Part shown: positions 1 to 12,400 of the stretch, in pieces
Layout: each line of letters starts with the position of its first letter
How positions within the stretch are numbered: position 1 is the first letter of the stretch
Source: Chrysogorgia sp. JL179-B06
Taxonomy: Eukaryota > Cnidaria > Anthozoa > Scleralcyonacea > Chrysogorgiidae
Assembly: GCA_035772405.1 (NCBI GenBank)
Contig: JAYKKM010000439.1
Coordinates: forward strand, 4,242,001 to 4,306,000
Length of the DNA: 64,000 nt
Direction: 5' to 3'
The notes under the pieces: model-generated
The model's database searches: none
What the model saw: only the letters and a program-made list of their open reading frames with translations
What the model was told of the DNA's origin: nothing
Program-made: the position numbers and the translations under genes

Positions 1-599
1 CTCCAGTACTAACCTGCAGGCTGCAGGTTAGTACTGCAGCTTTGATATCATACTGTATGATTTGAGGGATCTCATAATTCCCTAACTTCCCATACTTCCC
101 CAATGTCACCAACTTGACACATGTACTTGAAATAAACAATATTGACAGTGTCGGCAATGAAAATTAAAGTGCTTATACGCCTTCACTAAATATTTTATCT
201 GTGGATATTTTCAGTCCTCACAATTAAATCTATTTTGTTTCGTGGATAGAATTATACATTTTGTTTCTCATGCAGACGAGGGTCAACCTAGGGACTTTTG
301 AAACCACATTTAAAGGCAGAAATACAAACCAGGTTGCTCTAAAATATCTTTAAATATAATGTCGAAGCCGAAGGTTTATATTTGTGTACTTGTTGATAGT
401 TATCAAATTAAATGGGGTTTTAAAATAGAACGAAGCAATTGTATATGATGAACTTTCCGTAATTTGACCCTTTTACTTATAACTGTCAACAGATAGAACG
501 GGTATTCTACGATTTAGCGCAACCTCGTACCCAACTCCATTTTGAAAAGAACCTGGGTATACGAGGTTGGAACGCGGTGTAGAGCAAACACAGGAGATA
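1..599. other. no gene seen; small fold-back near 520-575
   Basis: AT-rich sequence with no convincing coding frame. Around 520-575 two arms, CAACCTCGTACCCA and its near-complement TGGGTATACGAGGTTG, form a short imperfect fold-back that could be a degenerate inverted-repeat element. A 105-codon minus-strand frame overlapping 473-790 is explained by the neighbouring SINE and is not a gene. Confidence 0.4.
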
Positions 600-775
600 C
601 CCAAGGAAAATTTCGAGTTTTGGAATATATACATTTTAAGACCAAACCGGGACCATTTGCTAAAATGCAACTTCAAGGCCTTCCGGCTGGAATTGAACTC
701 GCGACCCTGCGATGCTAGCGCAGTGCTCTGACCACTGAGCTGCGGAGGTCGTTGCCGAGAGCCTTCCAACGTTTT
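600..775 (-). repeat. tRNA-Ala-derived SINE, copy 1
   Basis: Read on the minus strand, this repeat has a tRNA-like head with an A-box-like segment (AGCTCAGTGGTCAGAGC), a 5-bp anticodon stem CTGCG/CGCAG around the loop CTAGCAT (anticodon AGC, alanine), and a B-box-like AGTTCAATTCC. A non-tRNA body follows, ending near 603 with a segment shared with two other copies at 1,771-2,614 and 2,661-2,714. Head, body and repeated occurrence are typical of a tRNA-derived SINE. The tRNA-Ala origin is inferred from the loop and could be wrong if the loop has drifted. Confidence 0.7.
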
Positions 776-1717
<942 letters not shown>

Positions 1718-1893
1718 ATAATATTTGGCATTTCACTCGATCAAACTATATGTTGAAAGGATTTATGGTGAAGGAAAATTTCGAGTGTTGGAATACATAC
1801 ATTTTAAGACCAAACCGGGACCAGTTGCGAAAAATGCAACTTCAAGGCCTTCCGGCTGGAATTGAACCCGCGACCCTGCGATGCTAGTGCAGT

Positions 1894-2568
1894 CATAGAG
1901 ATCATAAATAAAACTAGAGGGGGCATCCAATCTTCATTTCAGTAAATACCGGGTAACCAATTGAACGCCGCCATCTTGGACAAATTGGCGGCAAGATAGC
2001 ACACCCGGATGTAAAAAATACCTGGTGATTGTCGTGAGGTCAAAAGTCGCTCGTTGTTTTTCATGTCTTTTGACAGTGTAGAAAACGAAAACCATGTTGT
2101 TTTTTCGAGGTTTTTTGCAAGTTGTGTTGAAACTGCTCATGTGCTAATACACCTTTTTTCGGAAATCAAACCAACCATGGTAAATTCATGCTCGTTTGTA
2201 GACTGCTCAAACGGCTCACGCCAGATCACGCCAGATCACGTCAGCCGACTGCTTTTATCTTTTTTCATGCCCCAGAAATCGCCAAAGAGCTAATAGGCCC
2301 TAATAAGCTTTTGAATGGTTTGTTTCCAATTTTTATTGTATAAAACAAATTAATTCCATTTTGCCGTTGTCTGTTCAGTTATAGACGTCAGACGTAATGT
2401 TAAAAACATTAAAATTCTCCTCCTACTTGTGGTCTAGGCAGAGGTCTGGGAACTGGTAATTGTACATCCGGGTGGGCTATTTTGCCGCCAACTGAGCAAT
2501 GGCGGCGCCCAATTGGCTACCCGATTTTCCTCAAAGTGCCCCCTCTAGTTTTATTTATGATCTCTATG
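1894..2568. mobile_element. non-autonomous P-like DNA transposon with target duplication
   Basis: The 675-bp element has perfect 32-bp terminal inverted repeats (1,894-1,925 and 2,537-2,568, starting CATAGAGATCATAAATAAAA), with weaker inverted similarity running inward to about 125 bp. It is flanked by an 8-bp direct repeat AGTGCAGT (1,886-1,893 and 2,569-2,576). CA...TG ends, an 8-bp duplication and an internal THAP-like coding fragment fit the P-element superfamily, whose transposases carry a THAP DNA-binding domain. No transposase catalytic region is present, so it could move only in trans. The superfamily call is inference; the boundaries and duplication are directly visible. Confidence 0.82.
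2177..2293 (+). pseudogene. THAP-domain fragment inside the P-like element
   Basis: The frame starts MVNSCSFVDCSNGSR, matching the start of a THAP zinc-binding domain: an N-terminal Met followed by a C-x4-C pair. The distal Cys and His of the C2CH site and the rest of the domain are missing; the frame stops after about 38 codons. An in-frame extension upstream to 2,054 has no THAP similarity that I recognise. The fragment is probably the first exon of a former transposase left in a deletion derivative. It could alternatively come from a host THAP gene. Confidence 0.5.
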
Positions 2569-2660
2569 AGTGCAGTGCTCTGACCACTGAGCTACGGAAG
2601 CCGTTGCCGAGAGCCTAGTCACGAGTTATATATATATGGTGGTGCAGTAATGCCGGGATA

Positions 2661-2714
2661 ACTGGTCCCGGTTTGATCTCAAAATGTATGTATTCCAACA
2701 CTCGAAATTTTCCT
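2661..2714 (+). repeat. tRNA-derived SINE, copy 3, partial
   Basis: Plus-strand copy of the SINE body (ACTGGTCCCGGTTTGATCTC onward), in inverted orientation to copy 2. It lacks the tRNA-like head and is bordered on both sides by short TA runs. Confidence 0.55.
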
Positions 2715-3179
2715 TCACCATATATATATATATATATCACTGATGTGTCGTAGATATTTCTAGCTATGATGTACTAATGAAATGTGGGGTCTAGACAGAG
2801 TAATAGGCCACCAAATAGAATACTTAACGAACCACTGAGTGAAGGAAGCAAACTATATTTCAGCAATATTGTGCTCAATTAGCCACAGCATTCGATTTAC
2901 GACACATACTTCCATAAAACTTGGGAAAGGTACTTGGATAATTCTTGCCATGTTACAAAACGTATAAAATTGAATTCAATTAAATTTTATCACCATAGGA
3001 ACCGTTGCTATGGGCATAATTAGAATTACTCAATATAACAAAAACTTATCTAATAGGCTGAAAAAGAATGATTTAATTATTTAATTTAATGATTTAATGA
3101 ACTTTCCCAACTATTACATACAACAATGGATTACATATACAAATAAATGAATAATAATAATAAATAAATAAATAAAAGT
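2715..3179. other. no gene seen; simple AT repeats at 3,148-3,185
   Basis: AT-rich sequence ending in interrupted AAT/AAAT simple repeats. No coding frame or RNA gene is supported. Confidence 0.4.
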
Positions 3180-3560
3180 AAATAAACAAAGTCAGGATAA
3201 CAGTAGGAGGAAACTAAATTCCCATTTAAAAACTGCTCTCAATATCTGACACCAAATCAATACAGTTCCATGGAATATTTGTAAGATCTTCCTTTAAACC
3301 ATTGCAATTAGCCCCTTTAAAGTCATAGACAAGTCTATAGAACTACATTTAGGCCTAGATATCTTGACTTTCAAGTCAAAATCAATAGAATTGTGATCAG
3401 AATTGCCCAATTCTTCACGGACATTTATATCAGACAACAATTCCGGTTTGTTTACAAGAACAAGATCCAAAATATTATTACCACGCGTGGGCCTGTTTAT
3501 CACTTGATGGAAAAAATAATCATCAATAATGTCACAAAAATACGAAATAGCATCAATTAA
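3180..3560 (-). pseudogene. LINE endonuclease / linker fragment
   Basis: Minus-strand translation gives an apurinic-type endonuclease C-terminal segment with the blocks NRPTRGNNILDLVL and ELGNSDHNSIDF. The SDH motif contains the catalytic histidine of this endonuclease family. A frame-shifted continuation, DLTNIPWNCIDLVSDIE, resembles the linker between endonuclease and reverse transcriptase of CR1/Jockey-type LINEs. Neither the start of the endonuclease nor any reverse transcriptase is present, so this is a dead internal fragment. Confidence 0.75.
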
Positions 3561-4484
3561 TATTTCTAGTTTAACAAACTATTATTTTACAGCTTTGTCG
3601 ACCTTTAAAAGGAATGAAGTTGGTAATTATTTGTTTTCTTCTCATATTGAAACCAAATAAAAGAATTATTTCAGAATTGCTGAAATTCTTAGCCTTAGCA
3701 ACCACAACAGAAAAGCAATGAACATGATATGTAATGTTTTCTTTCTTTTTTCCACAATTAATAGTAGTAAATTTCACAAACAGTAGCTTTACAATAGTAT
3801 AATTTTTCAATAACTGTCGTTTATACATTTATTTACGTGTTGGATGTATCCCATAATTGTCTTCACTTCCAGCTGTCGAATGATGGAGAATATGGCTGAC
3901 AGTTAATTTGGCTTGCAATGATGCGGAAACTAATTGTTCAGGGAAATATTTGTCGCTGAGGAGCAATACAGATATATACATGTCATTTCTTAACACAGGT
4001 AAGTACAGAAACGTTTTAAAAAGTTATATAAATGTCAAAAATAGGAAAATTGATTGTTTATATAGTTCGTGAACTTTTGGCGGGAAAATTGTTTTATAGT
4101 CAAAATATCAATATCCAAACCGAGATTTCAGGATACCTCTCTTAACTTCTGCACTTATAGCGTATAGTATAAGTCATGTTCGCTTCTCTTTGAAACGTGT
4201 AATATATTATTGAGTACAATATTCATGACTCTGAATTTAACATATTTTTGTATCATATAGCCGGCCATGAGCAGCGAAGACGATAATGAAGACGAATGCA
4301 TCAAATTATTACCGAAAAGCGTTTGAAGTCGAGAGATTGGTCGAAATGTTTAATTTGTCAAGTGGATACGGAATAAATTCATTTAAGTCTTGCAAGAAGC
4401 GTCAGGATGCACTCTTCGAGGAAATGCAGCATATACCCACAAAATAATTAAAGAGATATGTGTGATCGAATGTTTGAAACATTA
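3561..4484. other. no gene seen
   Basis: AT-rich sequence without a convincing frame. An 85-codon minus-strand frame at 3,571-3,828 has no recognisable motif. The segment from 4,260 precedes the recombinase fragment and may belong to the same element, but I cannot support a product. Confidence 0.35.
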
Positions 4485-4808
4485 CGTAAGACCGCACAGC
4501 TCTTCTTCGCAAACATCAGTCCTTATTGGTCTTGTATATCTCACCTCATTTACCAGTTTCGAGTAAAACTGTTTCACGTTGGTTACGCATCGGTCTGTCA
4601 AATGCTGCATGAATTATAACCAATACACCGCGGACACTCAACACGGGCAGCAGCAACTTCAAAGGCTGCAGATGTGGGCTTACCATTAGAACAAATTCTG
4701 GAAGCCGCTGATTGGTCAGCAGTATCGACATTTGAGATATTCTATCACAAATCAAATGCGAAAGGACAATTCGCTATTAGTATTTTAGATTTTGTTAAAG
4801 AGTATTAA
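4485..4808 (+). pseudogene. tyrosine recombinase C-terminal fragment (DIRS-like)
   Basis: Two frames together give the end of a tyrosine recombinase. The first, up to about 4,612, contains SSKTVSRWLRIGLSNAA. A different frame then has GHSTRAAATSKAADVG, ILEAADWSAVSTFEIFYHK and a stop at 4,806-4,808. HxxR, the later Trp and the terminal Tyr are the conserved catalytic positions of this family. One stop and one frame change separate the halves, and the N-terminal part and first catalytic Arg are not seen. Similar recombinases end the DIRS group of retroelements; a Crypton or other recombinase element is possible. Confidence 0.7.
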
Positions 4809-4869
4809 ATGATGTTCTGTTTCTTATTTAACGTTGAAATAAATGTTGCGTTAATTAGCAGTTGTCTTT

Positions 4870-5100
4870 AAAGTCTGCACCAGTATCGTGAGGATCAGTC
4901 TGAGAAGGAGAAATTATATTTCCCCGAAAGTAAGGTACTTACCTAAAGGGGAGATGTAGTTCTCCGAACTCCTTCGAAGACTGATACGAGCAATACTGCA
5001 TGGGCTTGGAACCCACGTGTTATTTTAATCTGCGCATGTGCTGAAGCGGAGAACTACGGCTCCCATACCCTCCGGGGAAATATAATGTCTGTGGTAAATA
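4870..5100. repeat. nested inverted repeats downstream of the recombinase
   Basis: Three inverted pairs lie within 230 bp. ATTATATTTCCCCG at 4,913-4,926 matches the complement of 5,073-5,086 perfectly. GTAGTTCTCC at 4,957-4,966 matches the complement of 5,048-5,057. ATCAGTCTGAGAAGGAG at 4,894-4,910 pairs with 4,969-4,985 at 15 of 17 positions. Their position directly after a DIRS-like recombinase end suggests the terminal or internal complementary repeats typical of that group. Confidence 0.5.
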
Positions 5101-7452
5101 TTTTACTACATATAAATTTGTAACCAATAGCGAAGCGCACAGTTACTATTTATAGACCAAAACTCAGACAAACAAACCAAATCTGACTACCAAATGAACC
5201 ATTTCCTATTGTTTAGGACGTTAATTACTCGGGCGGTAGCCGAGTCTAGGTTTCCCTGTTTTTTGTCTTGGTCATCGTTTTGGGGTCGAGCAAGGCCGCA
5301 GGTCAGGGGGAACGCGGGCTCTGGATCGAGATATGGCCCCAGGCCCCCAACAGGCTTTGCGCGTCTTCAGAGTTTTTGCCAGGGATGCAAGTCACAAGTG
5401 TTCGAAGTCGGTAAGTCGCTTATGTCGCTGGGAAATATCTTACGAGGTTGGTCACGCGTCTTCTTTCTTTTCGTGTTTCGAAGGGAAGAGTTTTTGCGAG
5501 GGATATAAAGGATTGCAGTGTTCAGTCAGTATATGTCGCGGGAAGTATCTTGTTTATTATGAGACTCAACATATGAATGCTGTATGGAAATATGTTAATT
5601 GTTCTGAAACTGTAATATTTTTATAAGCTTTGTTGGCTGTATTGTTTATTATTATGTTATACAAAATAAAATTGATGCTATGAGCCTATGTAACTATGTT
5701 AATGTTTAGTAATTAGTTGCTATCGAATTTTACCCTGTTTCACTTGATATTTTACCTGTAAGCTTAAATGGAGCTCCAAAATGTTCTGGGTTATCAGTAA
5801 ATTTGTATCGATTGTTCATACATGTATTATTATACACAAATGCTTACAAATGAACACACAGTATATAAATCTGTGACACCCATACCAACTATCAAGATCA
5901 AGGAGTAAAGAGTTTGTTGTTGTTTGCTAGCTATTTACTACCAGTGACGGGTCTGAATTTTGGCCTTGACTACATGGAAAGCGAGTTGGCTCGCTAACCG
6001 AAACAGTAACATAGTTAACTATGCAGTAATGTGTCTTTATATTGCAATTAGCTAGCTGGCCGGCCCACTGGACTAGTCACTAGTATGTATAAAGCCTCTC
6101 AAATAATAAATATGCTAAAATTATGAATATGTTTACTGGCTCAAAATGTGAATATAACTTCAAAGAAATAATGATTTTGAATTACATTTCTTTAAACTAT
6201 TTTATAATAGCTTATGACACCTTGCTACTGCCAGCTAAATGGTTTGATTTACTGCTATGCCTTATACACTGAGAACAAGATTAACTGATTTAATGATTGC
6301 TCAAACTGAACCTGTTTGCCGGACTGACCATATGAATTATTATTACATGAGCACAGGCCGGCTTGCTTGCCAGGCTGACCCTGTTGACTAGAACTGGATT
6401 AGGTCAGCAAACAGGATGGCTCATTTGGTGGAGCAGACTTCTCAGTAAGCCAGCTTGGATACTGAGTCAACTCACCTTCATATAATCAAAGCTGTTGGCC
6501 AACACTATGTTATGGGTTTGCAATGATGGAAAATTTAACCAACCATTGTACCTACAACTATAGATTTGTGTATATTGAATTCAAATCACTGAATTTGCCT
6601 ACAATGTCTTTCAACAAGCCACAACCTCAAGCAGCCCGAGTTAACGCCTAGCGGGCGTCTTGTTTAATTATAGACTCCGACAAACATTGACAAATACGTC
6701 ATCTGTGCGCAACACTATTCATTCAAGCATGGTCTCCTATTAACCTTAATTAAGGGTGGTTGTCAATAAATGCCACATCTTTATTCTTCATCCATAATCT
6801 TGTCGTCTTATGAATCTCACGAAATTCGTGAGCCTGCATAAATGTTAGTAAACGTGTGCTTGAAAGTGAATAACAGTCGCTACTGCGCGTGCGCGGCGTT
6901 TTGTCGTGATTTCCTCAAAAATGCTTGAAACGCAAATATATGCCTAGTATATAGAGCTGCTCAAAACGTCAGTATTTCATTCCTAAAACTCTCCGCAGTT
7001 CACCACCTTTTCACTTTACTATATGATTCAAAATACTGTCTACGCAACATTTTCACTTATTTTTTTTGTATCTACGGGCAACAAGGAAGAGCACAACATT
7101 GTGAGTTACATTCGTCATTCCCTATTTAAATAAAAATGTATAGCATTACCATCTCAACTAAAAAGAACGATTGTTATACATATAGCGTGCAGACGTCTCC
7201 CTCGAGAACACAAAAAGGTCATAACGTAGTTTCAAATTTCATCCCTCTGACATCTACATGTCATCTTGAAGTGCATTTGTTATCTTAGGTTGCGGTACAA
7301 AAAACCCAACTTTTAATAGATTCTGTAAATACGCACAGTAGGGATTATTATTCACGTCCAAACCAGTTATAGAGCCTAATAAGCAAACGGTTACAGGGTT
7401 AGATAACTATATTCAATTTTGTGAATGTGATTTCTTCAAGCACATATGGAGT
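5101..7452. other. no gene seen
   Basis: Long unannotated stretch. Overlapping plus-strand frames at 5,194-5,626 have no recognisable domain. GGCC-containing words recur near 6,055 and 6,355, and a small hairpin CGCCTAGCGGGCG lies near 6,645. No coding or RNA gene is supported. Confidence 0.35.
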
Positions 7453-7554
7453 ATAACTTATAAATTCTGGTTCAATAGTGAAAACGTCAAAATTCGAAGG
7501 TTAAGACCTTTGTATTTTGACGTTTTCACTATTGAACCAGAATTTATAAGTTAT
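7453..7554. repeat. 102-bp near-perfect hairpin
   Basis: Two 48-nt arms (7,453-7,500 and 7,507-7,554) are complementary at 46 of 48 positions and enclose the 6-nt loop TTAAGA. The two mismatches lie near the loop. Such a structure could be a fold-back transposon remnant or a transcribed hairpin that enters a small-RNA pathway. Nothing in the sequence decides between these. Confidence 0.85.
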
Positions 7555-8818
7555 ATATATGTTGAACAATTCATCACGAAAATAAAGTTTATCATTATCA
7601 TCACACACCCCACACACCCCTCCAAACCACCCTCGAATATTTACGGACTTGCATGAATGCCGACCTTAATAAAGAAAATATTTCCCATTGTGATCAAACA
7701 TTATTTTGATACCTATCGTAAATTTTGGTCACCTTGATAGACCTGTCATCACAGATGACGTACTTCACAGCTAAAATCGTTGCCAAAAGTCTTGGCCCAA
7801 TGATGTTTCTCTGTATTTTAAAAAGTTCAAAATGACGCAACTCTGCGAATACAGGATGATCACTATCGGTTTTAATTTTAGCTACTATCATATTTTTCTA
7901 ACAGTTCGTGAATATTCAATAATTCAGAAACGTATAACGTCTCTTAAAACATCTCTTTAAAAAACCTTGAATCACATTTAAATCAGCTTCACTTACCCCA
8001 TAAATTAACTAAAATTGATATGTCACAAACCGATTAGCCCAAAGATTCCTGAAGTTTAGCACTCGAGATGGATGTTATTGCTCTACTTAAGAACATCTGG
8101 GACAACTAATTTGAAAACTCTAAAAGGTTGGTGTACTCCCAAAATAGTGTGGTCGAGGTAGAACTTTTCGAGCCAAGGTCCTTCATCAGAGTGTGTTTTT
8201 TTTAGAGTATAATTTGTATTTCTACATATACCTATGCAGTACAACACTTTTATATTGCTCATCTGAGATAACTAAAAGGGAACTGAATGTTTCTGCACAC
8301 AAAGACTAGCTTCTCGTTGTGTCATAGACCAAAGCACGTATCGCGAGAAATCTCAAATGTTCTTTATGAAGAACAGTAGAAACACGCCCCCCACACCTCC
8401 CCCTAATACGCCCTCGAGTATTTATCTTAATAAAGATATGATGTCTGTGTGCGTCCCAATAGCACGTTTGTTTATCTATGGTTCATCTAACCATCGTTAA
8501 TAATCTAACCTTGACCATATGATGCTATTCTTGAGTCAAGATTTTCTGGTTATGTTTTTAACGATACTTCGTAATTCAATGCAATTCTAGATGCGACTGA
8601 ATCTATAGGTTCATGCTGTGCTAACTATTGTATTTGTGTTGGTTCTCATGCCAAGCTAATGGTCCACACAGGTAGAAATTTGGAGATCTAGGAACTCAGT
8701 CTAGTAGTGGTAAGAACTTGTGTAATCAATTTTATTTGTATTATTACGTTTAGTAAAGATGTTCTGGAAGACACGACTACGGGTTTTTATCGCCGTCAAT
8801 GTGGTGGAGTTGTTCGGC
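7555..8818. other. no gene seen; two related C-rich patches
   Basis: Patches at about 7,600-7,660 and 8,380-8,430 share CACACCCCTCC-like runs followed by CCCTCGA(A/G)TATTTA, a diverged direct repeat. A 65-codon minus-strand frame at 7,694-7,891 shows no recognised motif. Confidence 0.35.
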
Positions 8819-8930
8819 TACAATATATTATATCACAGTCAATGTGAATAAAGTTGTTTGCGAAGAGATGCGACTACGGGGTTGATATCACAGTCATAGG
8901 CAACAATATATTATATCACAGTCAATGTGT
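8819..8930. repeat. direct duplication, about 85-bp period
   Basis: ACAATATATTATATCACAGT and the following TCAATGTG occur at about 8,819 and again at about 8,904, with a partial copy of the intervening ATATCACAGTCA words. This is a local tandem duplication. The 61-codon frame at 8,854-9,039 runs through it and is not convincing. Confidence 0.6.
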
Positions 8931-10259
8931 TAAAGTTATGATTATGTTATTGAAACAGGAGATTGGAAAATATAATAGTTATATCACAGTGAATAATGGT
9001 GGTGAAAATTTTGAATTTGTACTAGGCCATCATAAATAAGCTAGTCTGAAAGAGCTCATCATTTGCAACATTTTGGTGTTTATTTCATCAAAATTGGCCC
9101 ATGTGATCACAAGTTATGAAGGTTCAAAGTACTGAATTTTGGCACTTCTATATAAACCTTTTATGAAATGTGGCATTTTTTGGTTTAAATGTAGCTTATT
9201 GGAACCATGCTGGTGTTGTATATGCATAGTATGGATATTATGGGGTGAAAGTGAGTAATTTGAATAACATGCGTGTTTAGCCAACGGCTTGGCCTTGAGC
9301 AGTTACATCTTGAGAAAAAGGGAATTTTAATTTGAACAAAGTGCGTTGTTTTTTTAATTGTGTAAACCAACCAACCCAGTTTCCACCTAGTTAATGTAGT
9401 ATAATATATATACCTTACTCTGAGGATGATTCTGATCCTTACAGATGATCATAAGTGTTAATTTGTCGTGAAAATATTTTGTACACTTAAATGGATAAAA
9501 TTAGTAGAAGCCTGAAATATTGAAGCCTGCTAGACTCAACTTCCTTCATGTGCTAGTAAATCCTAATTTAATCCTAATTCTGCTAATCTGAACAATACAT
9601 AGCCCTGCTCAGCTACAGTATACTCTACAAGTATTGTAATCTTTGTCTTCCTGTCTTTGAGGGAATTTGATGTTATGACTGAAGTTTCATGTAAAAATCC
9701 CAATTTCTAAACATACAGTACAGTAAGTCTAACTCACACAATAATGCCTTATTGTTTAGAAGTAACACATGATTTTAATTTGGTATTTTAGTATCAAAAC
9801 TCAGTGTGACGTCATTTTGTGCACTCATATAAAACTTCACCCAATGTTCCAGTTCAGATCATGATTGTGGTTATTGGCAAGATTGCTAGTTACTAAAGTG
9901 TTAGCGGTGTTAGTTGGTTGTCTAGGCTGAGCATTCTATAGATGTAGGCAAAAAATCAAAGGATTAATACTCCGTGGCGTAAAACAAATTGACAATGTCG
10001 TAAGAATCAAATATGAAATCAATATGGTCTTGTGCTTCTATTGAAGTGCAGTATTAAAGTATCACCTTACATCAATCGTTTATGTCATACATTTACAAAA
10101 TTTTATTATCTTACCCTTTTGTAATCTTTGTGTAGCATTGAGGTTTGAACTGAGGACATCGCTCACGGCCCTTTCTATAGCGGAAGAGATCGACCTTGCT
10201 GGACCTTCGCTGTTCGCCATATTTTATGTTTCATGCGGAAAAATTGCGAGAAAAGTGTA
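8931..10259. other. no gene seen
   Basis: AT-rich sequence with no supported coding region or repeat structure. Confidence 0.4.
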
Positions 10260-10263
10260 AATA

Positions 10264-11060
10264 AATGCGTATTTGGTTATATCAAATAACCAAAATGAAA
10301 CACGTGTTATTTGGTTATATCAAATAACCAAAATGAAACGCGTGTTATTTGGTTATATCAAATCACCAAAATGAAACGCGTGTTATTTGGTTATATCAAA
10401 TAACCAAAATGAAACGCGTGTTATTTGGTTATATCAAATAACCAAAATGAAACGCGTGTTATTTGGTTATATCAAATCACCAAAATGAAACGCGTGTTAT
10501 TTGGTTATATCAAATCACCAAAATGAAACGCGTGTTATTTGGTTATATCAAATAACCAAAATGAAACGCGTGTTATTTGGTTATATCAAATAACCAAAAT
10601 GAAACGCGTGTTATTTTGGTTATATCAAATAACCAAAATTGAAACGCGTGTTATTTGGTTATATCAAATAACCAAAATGAAACGCGTGTTATTTGGTTAT
10701 ATCAAATCACCAAAATGAAACGCGTGTTATTTGGTTATATCAAATAACCAAAATGAAACGCGTGTTATTTGGTTATATCAAATAACCAAAATGAAACGCG
10801 TGTTATTTGGTTATATCAAATAACCAAAATGAAACGCGTGTTATTTGGTTATATCAAATAACCAAAATGAAACGCGTGTTATTTGGTTATATCAAATAAC
10901 CAAAATGAAACGCGTGTTATTTGGTTATATCAAATAACCAAAATGAAACGCGTGTTATTTGGTTATATCAAATAACCAAAATGAAACGCGTGTTATTTGG
11001 TTATATCAAATAACCAAAATGAAACGCGTGTTATTTGGTTATATCAAATAACCAAATCGG
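10264..11060. repeat. 38-bp palindromic satellite, about 20 copies
   Basis: Tandem repeat of period 38 (the ATG of each copy falls at 10,295, 10,333 and so on to 11,019). Each unit contains the hairpin TTTGGTTAT / ATAACCAAA around ATCAA plus a linker with ACGCGT. Copies are nearly identical. Some have TCACC in place of TAACC, the first has ACACGT, and two single-base insertions occur near 10,613 and 10,638. There is no variable spacer, so this is a minisatellite and not a CRISPR-type array. Confidence 0.95.
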
Positions 11061-11170
11061 GTTATTAAATAACCAAATGCATGCAATTGGTTATACGAAA
11101 TAACCAATATTTCCGTACTTGCACGTAAATGGTTATTTGATATAACCAGTTCACGGGAATTGTGGTTGCA
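11061..11170. repeat. degenerate satellite edge
   Basis: Decayed half-palindromes of the adjacent 38-bp repeat (GGTTATTAAATAACC, GGTTATACGAAATAACC, GGTTATTTGATATAACC) with unrelated linkers. Probably older, unhomogenised repeat or the ancestral unit. Confidence 0.6.
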
Positions 11171-11589
11171 ATGGTTATATTATTATATATTTAGTGACCA
11201 TTTTTTTATGATTTGATAAAACCAAATAAATAATGGCAAATGAAACACTTTTTATGCTAAATAATAAATTTACACTTGGCACCCCATACAGGACTACCCA
11301 GCTAACACACAACGTAATCGCAACGTTCGTAAAAGGTTGCGGTTTGGTTACAACATTGTTTTACTTACACGTAGTAGATATATTAAATTACATGAGGTGT
11401 CATAAACCATGAAAGAACGTTGTAGCAACGTTGGGACCTAACCGGATGCTCTAACCGGATGATATTGTAGTTATATCTCTAGATTTTGTCAATTGGCGGA
11501 TTTTGTCATATGCCCTCTTGTCATTAATTTTTGGTAGCGGATGGGAATACCACGACCCCTGTCGGGTATCAAATGGGGATATTTGCCAA

Positions 11590-12400
11590 GTTCTTGTTCG
11601 TAAAAACACTCGTATTTTTCTGGTTTTGTTGTAATAAATGTGACAACAACTTCGGAATATTAATTTTCAACATCCGTATTTCTAAAATGTCTATTTATGC
11701 TTAGTGCACTTAAGACAAGTAAAACATGTAACTCGTACGGAAACTTGCTATCAACTCAGAACCGTTTTACAAATACTATAATAGTAATATAAGGATTATC
11801 AGATGCTAATTAGTTACCTAAACCATAACCGCATGCTGAGTACGAGGCTGAGTACTTCCCTCTGGTTAGTTAATACCAATTATAGGCAAATACGCACTTA
11901 TTTCACTCTCACTTTGATAACCTACTAACCTTTACGTTCCTCCGGGGATCCAGTTAAGGTGTATTAAAGTTCGACGGGAAAAACCGACAAATCAATCCAA
12001 ATTTCAAATGAGATTTATATGAGACAAAGGGATTGCAATAATCCTCGAAGCGCAGCAACAAATCGAGAATTGTCACCTCACATGTCACACGATTTATCGC
12101 TAATCACAACCAAATATGTTCTAGTCTTTTTATGCTGCTCAAAATTACGAAAATAAAAATTAATGGTACCTCAAAATATATCAGCAGCCGAGAAGAAAAG
12201 CTTAAGGTTAAAGGAACTGACTGTGCAATACAGTAAATATGTATCAAACTTATTGCGACATTAGCATCTTCCGTTAGTAAAAAACACGCGTATTTTGCTG
12301 GTTTTGTTGTAAATATGGCAGCAACCTTTTGGAATATGAATTTTCAACATCCGTACTGTATTTCTAAAATGTCTAGTCATCATTCCTTTTATAGTGCACG
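11590..12400 (+). repeat. diverged direct repeat pair
   Basis: About 115 bp at 11,590-11,705 recurs at 12,272-12,395 with scattered differences. Both share TGGTTTTGTTGTAA, TTTTCAACATCCGTA and TTTCTAAAATGTCTA and end near TAGTGCAC. They are two copies of an unidentified interspersed repeat. The sequence between and around them (11,171-13,243) shows no supported gene. Confidence 0.65.

Larger units (their letters stand above)
1771..2614 (-). repeat. tRNA-derived SINE, copy 2, split by a P-like element
   Basis: Same SINE as at 600-775, minus strand. The body occupies 1,771-1,893 and the tRNA-like head resumes at 2,577-2,614. The 8-bp sequence AGTGCAGT is present on both sides of the intervening element, so the SINE was intact before that insertion and reads continuously once one copy of the duplication is removed. 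Confidence 0.7.

Noticed and set aside
4936..4955. TACTTACCT...GGGGAGAT string resembling the 5' end of U1 snRNA
   Set aside because: The following sequence does not form the U1 stem-loops or carry an Sm site; the match lies inside the nested inverted repeats and is probably chance.
5194..5626. Two overlapping plus-strand frames of about 100 codons
   Set aside because: No recognisable domain, no codon-level or contextual support, and they overlap each other.
10264..11060. CRISPR-like look of the regular 38-bp repeat
   Set aside because: No unique spacers; contiguous minisatellite in a eukaryotic genome.
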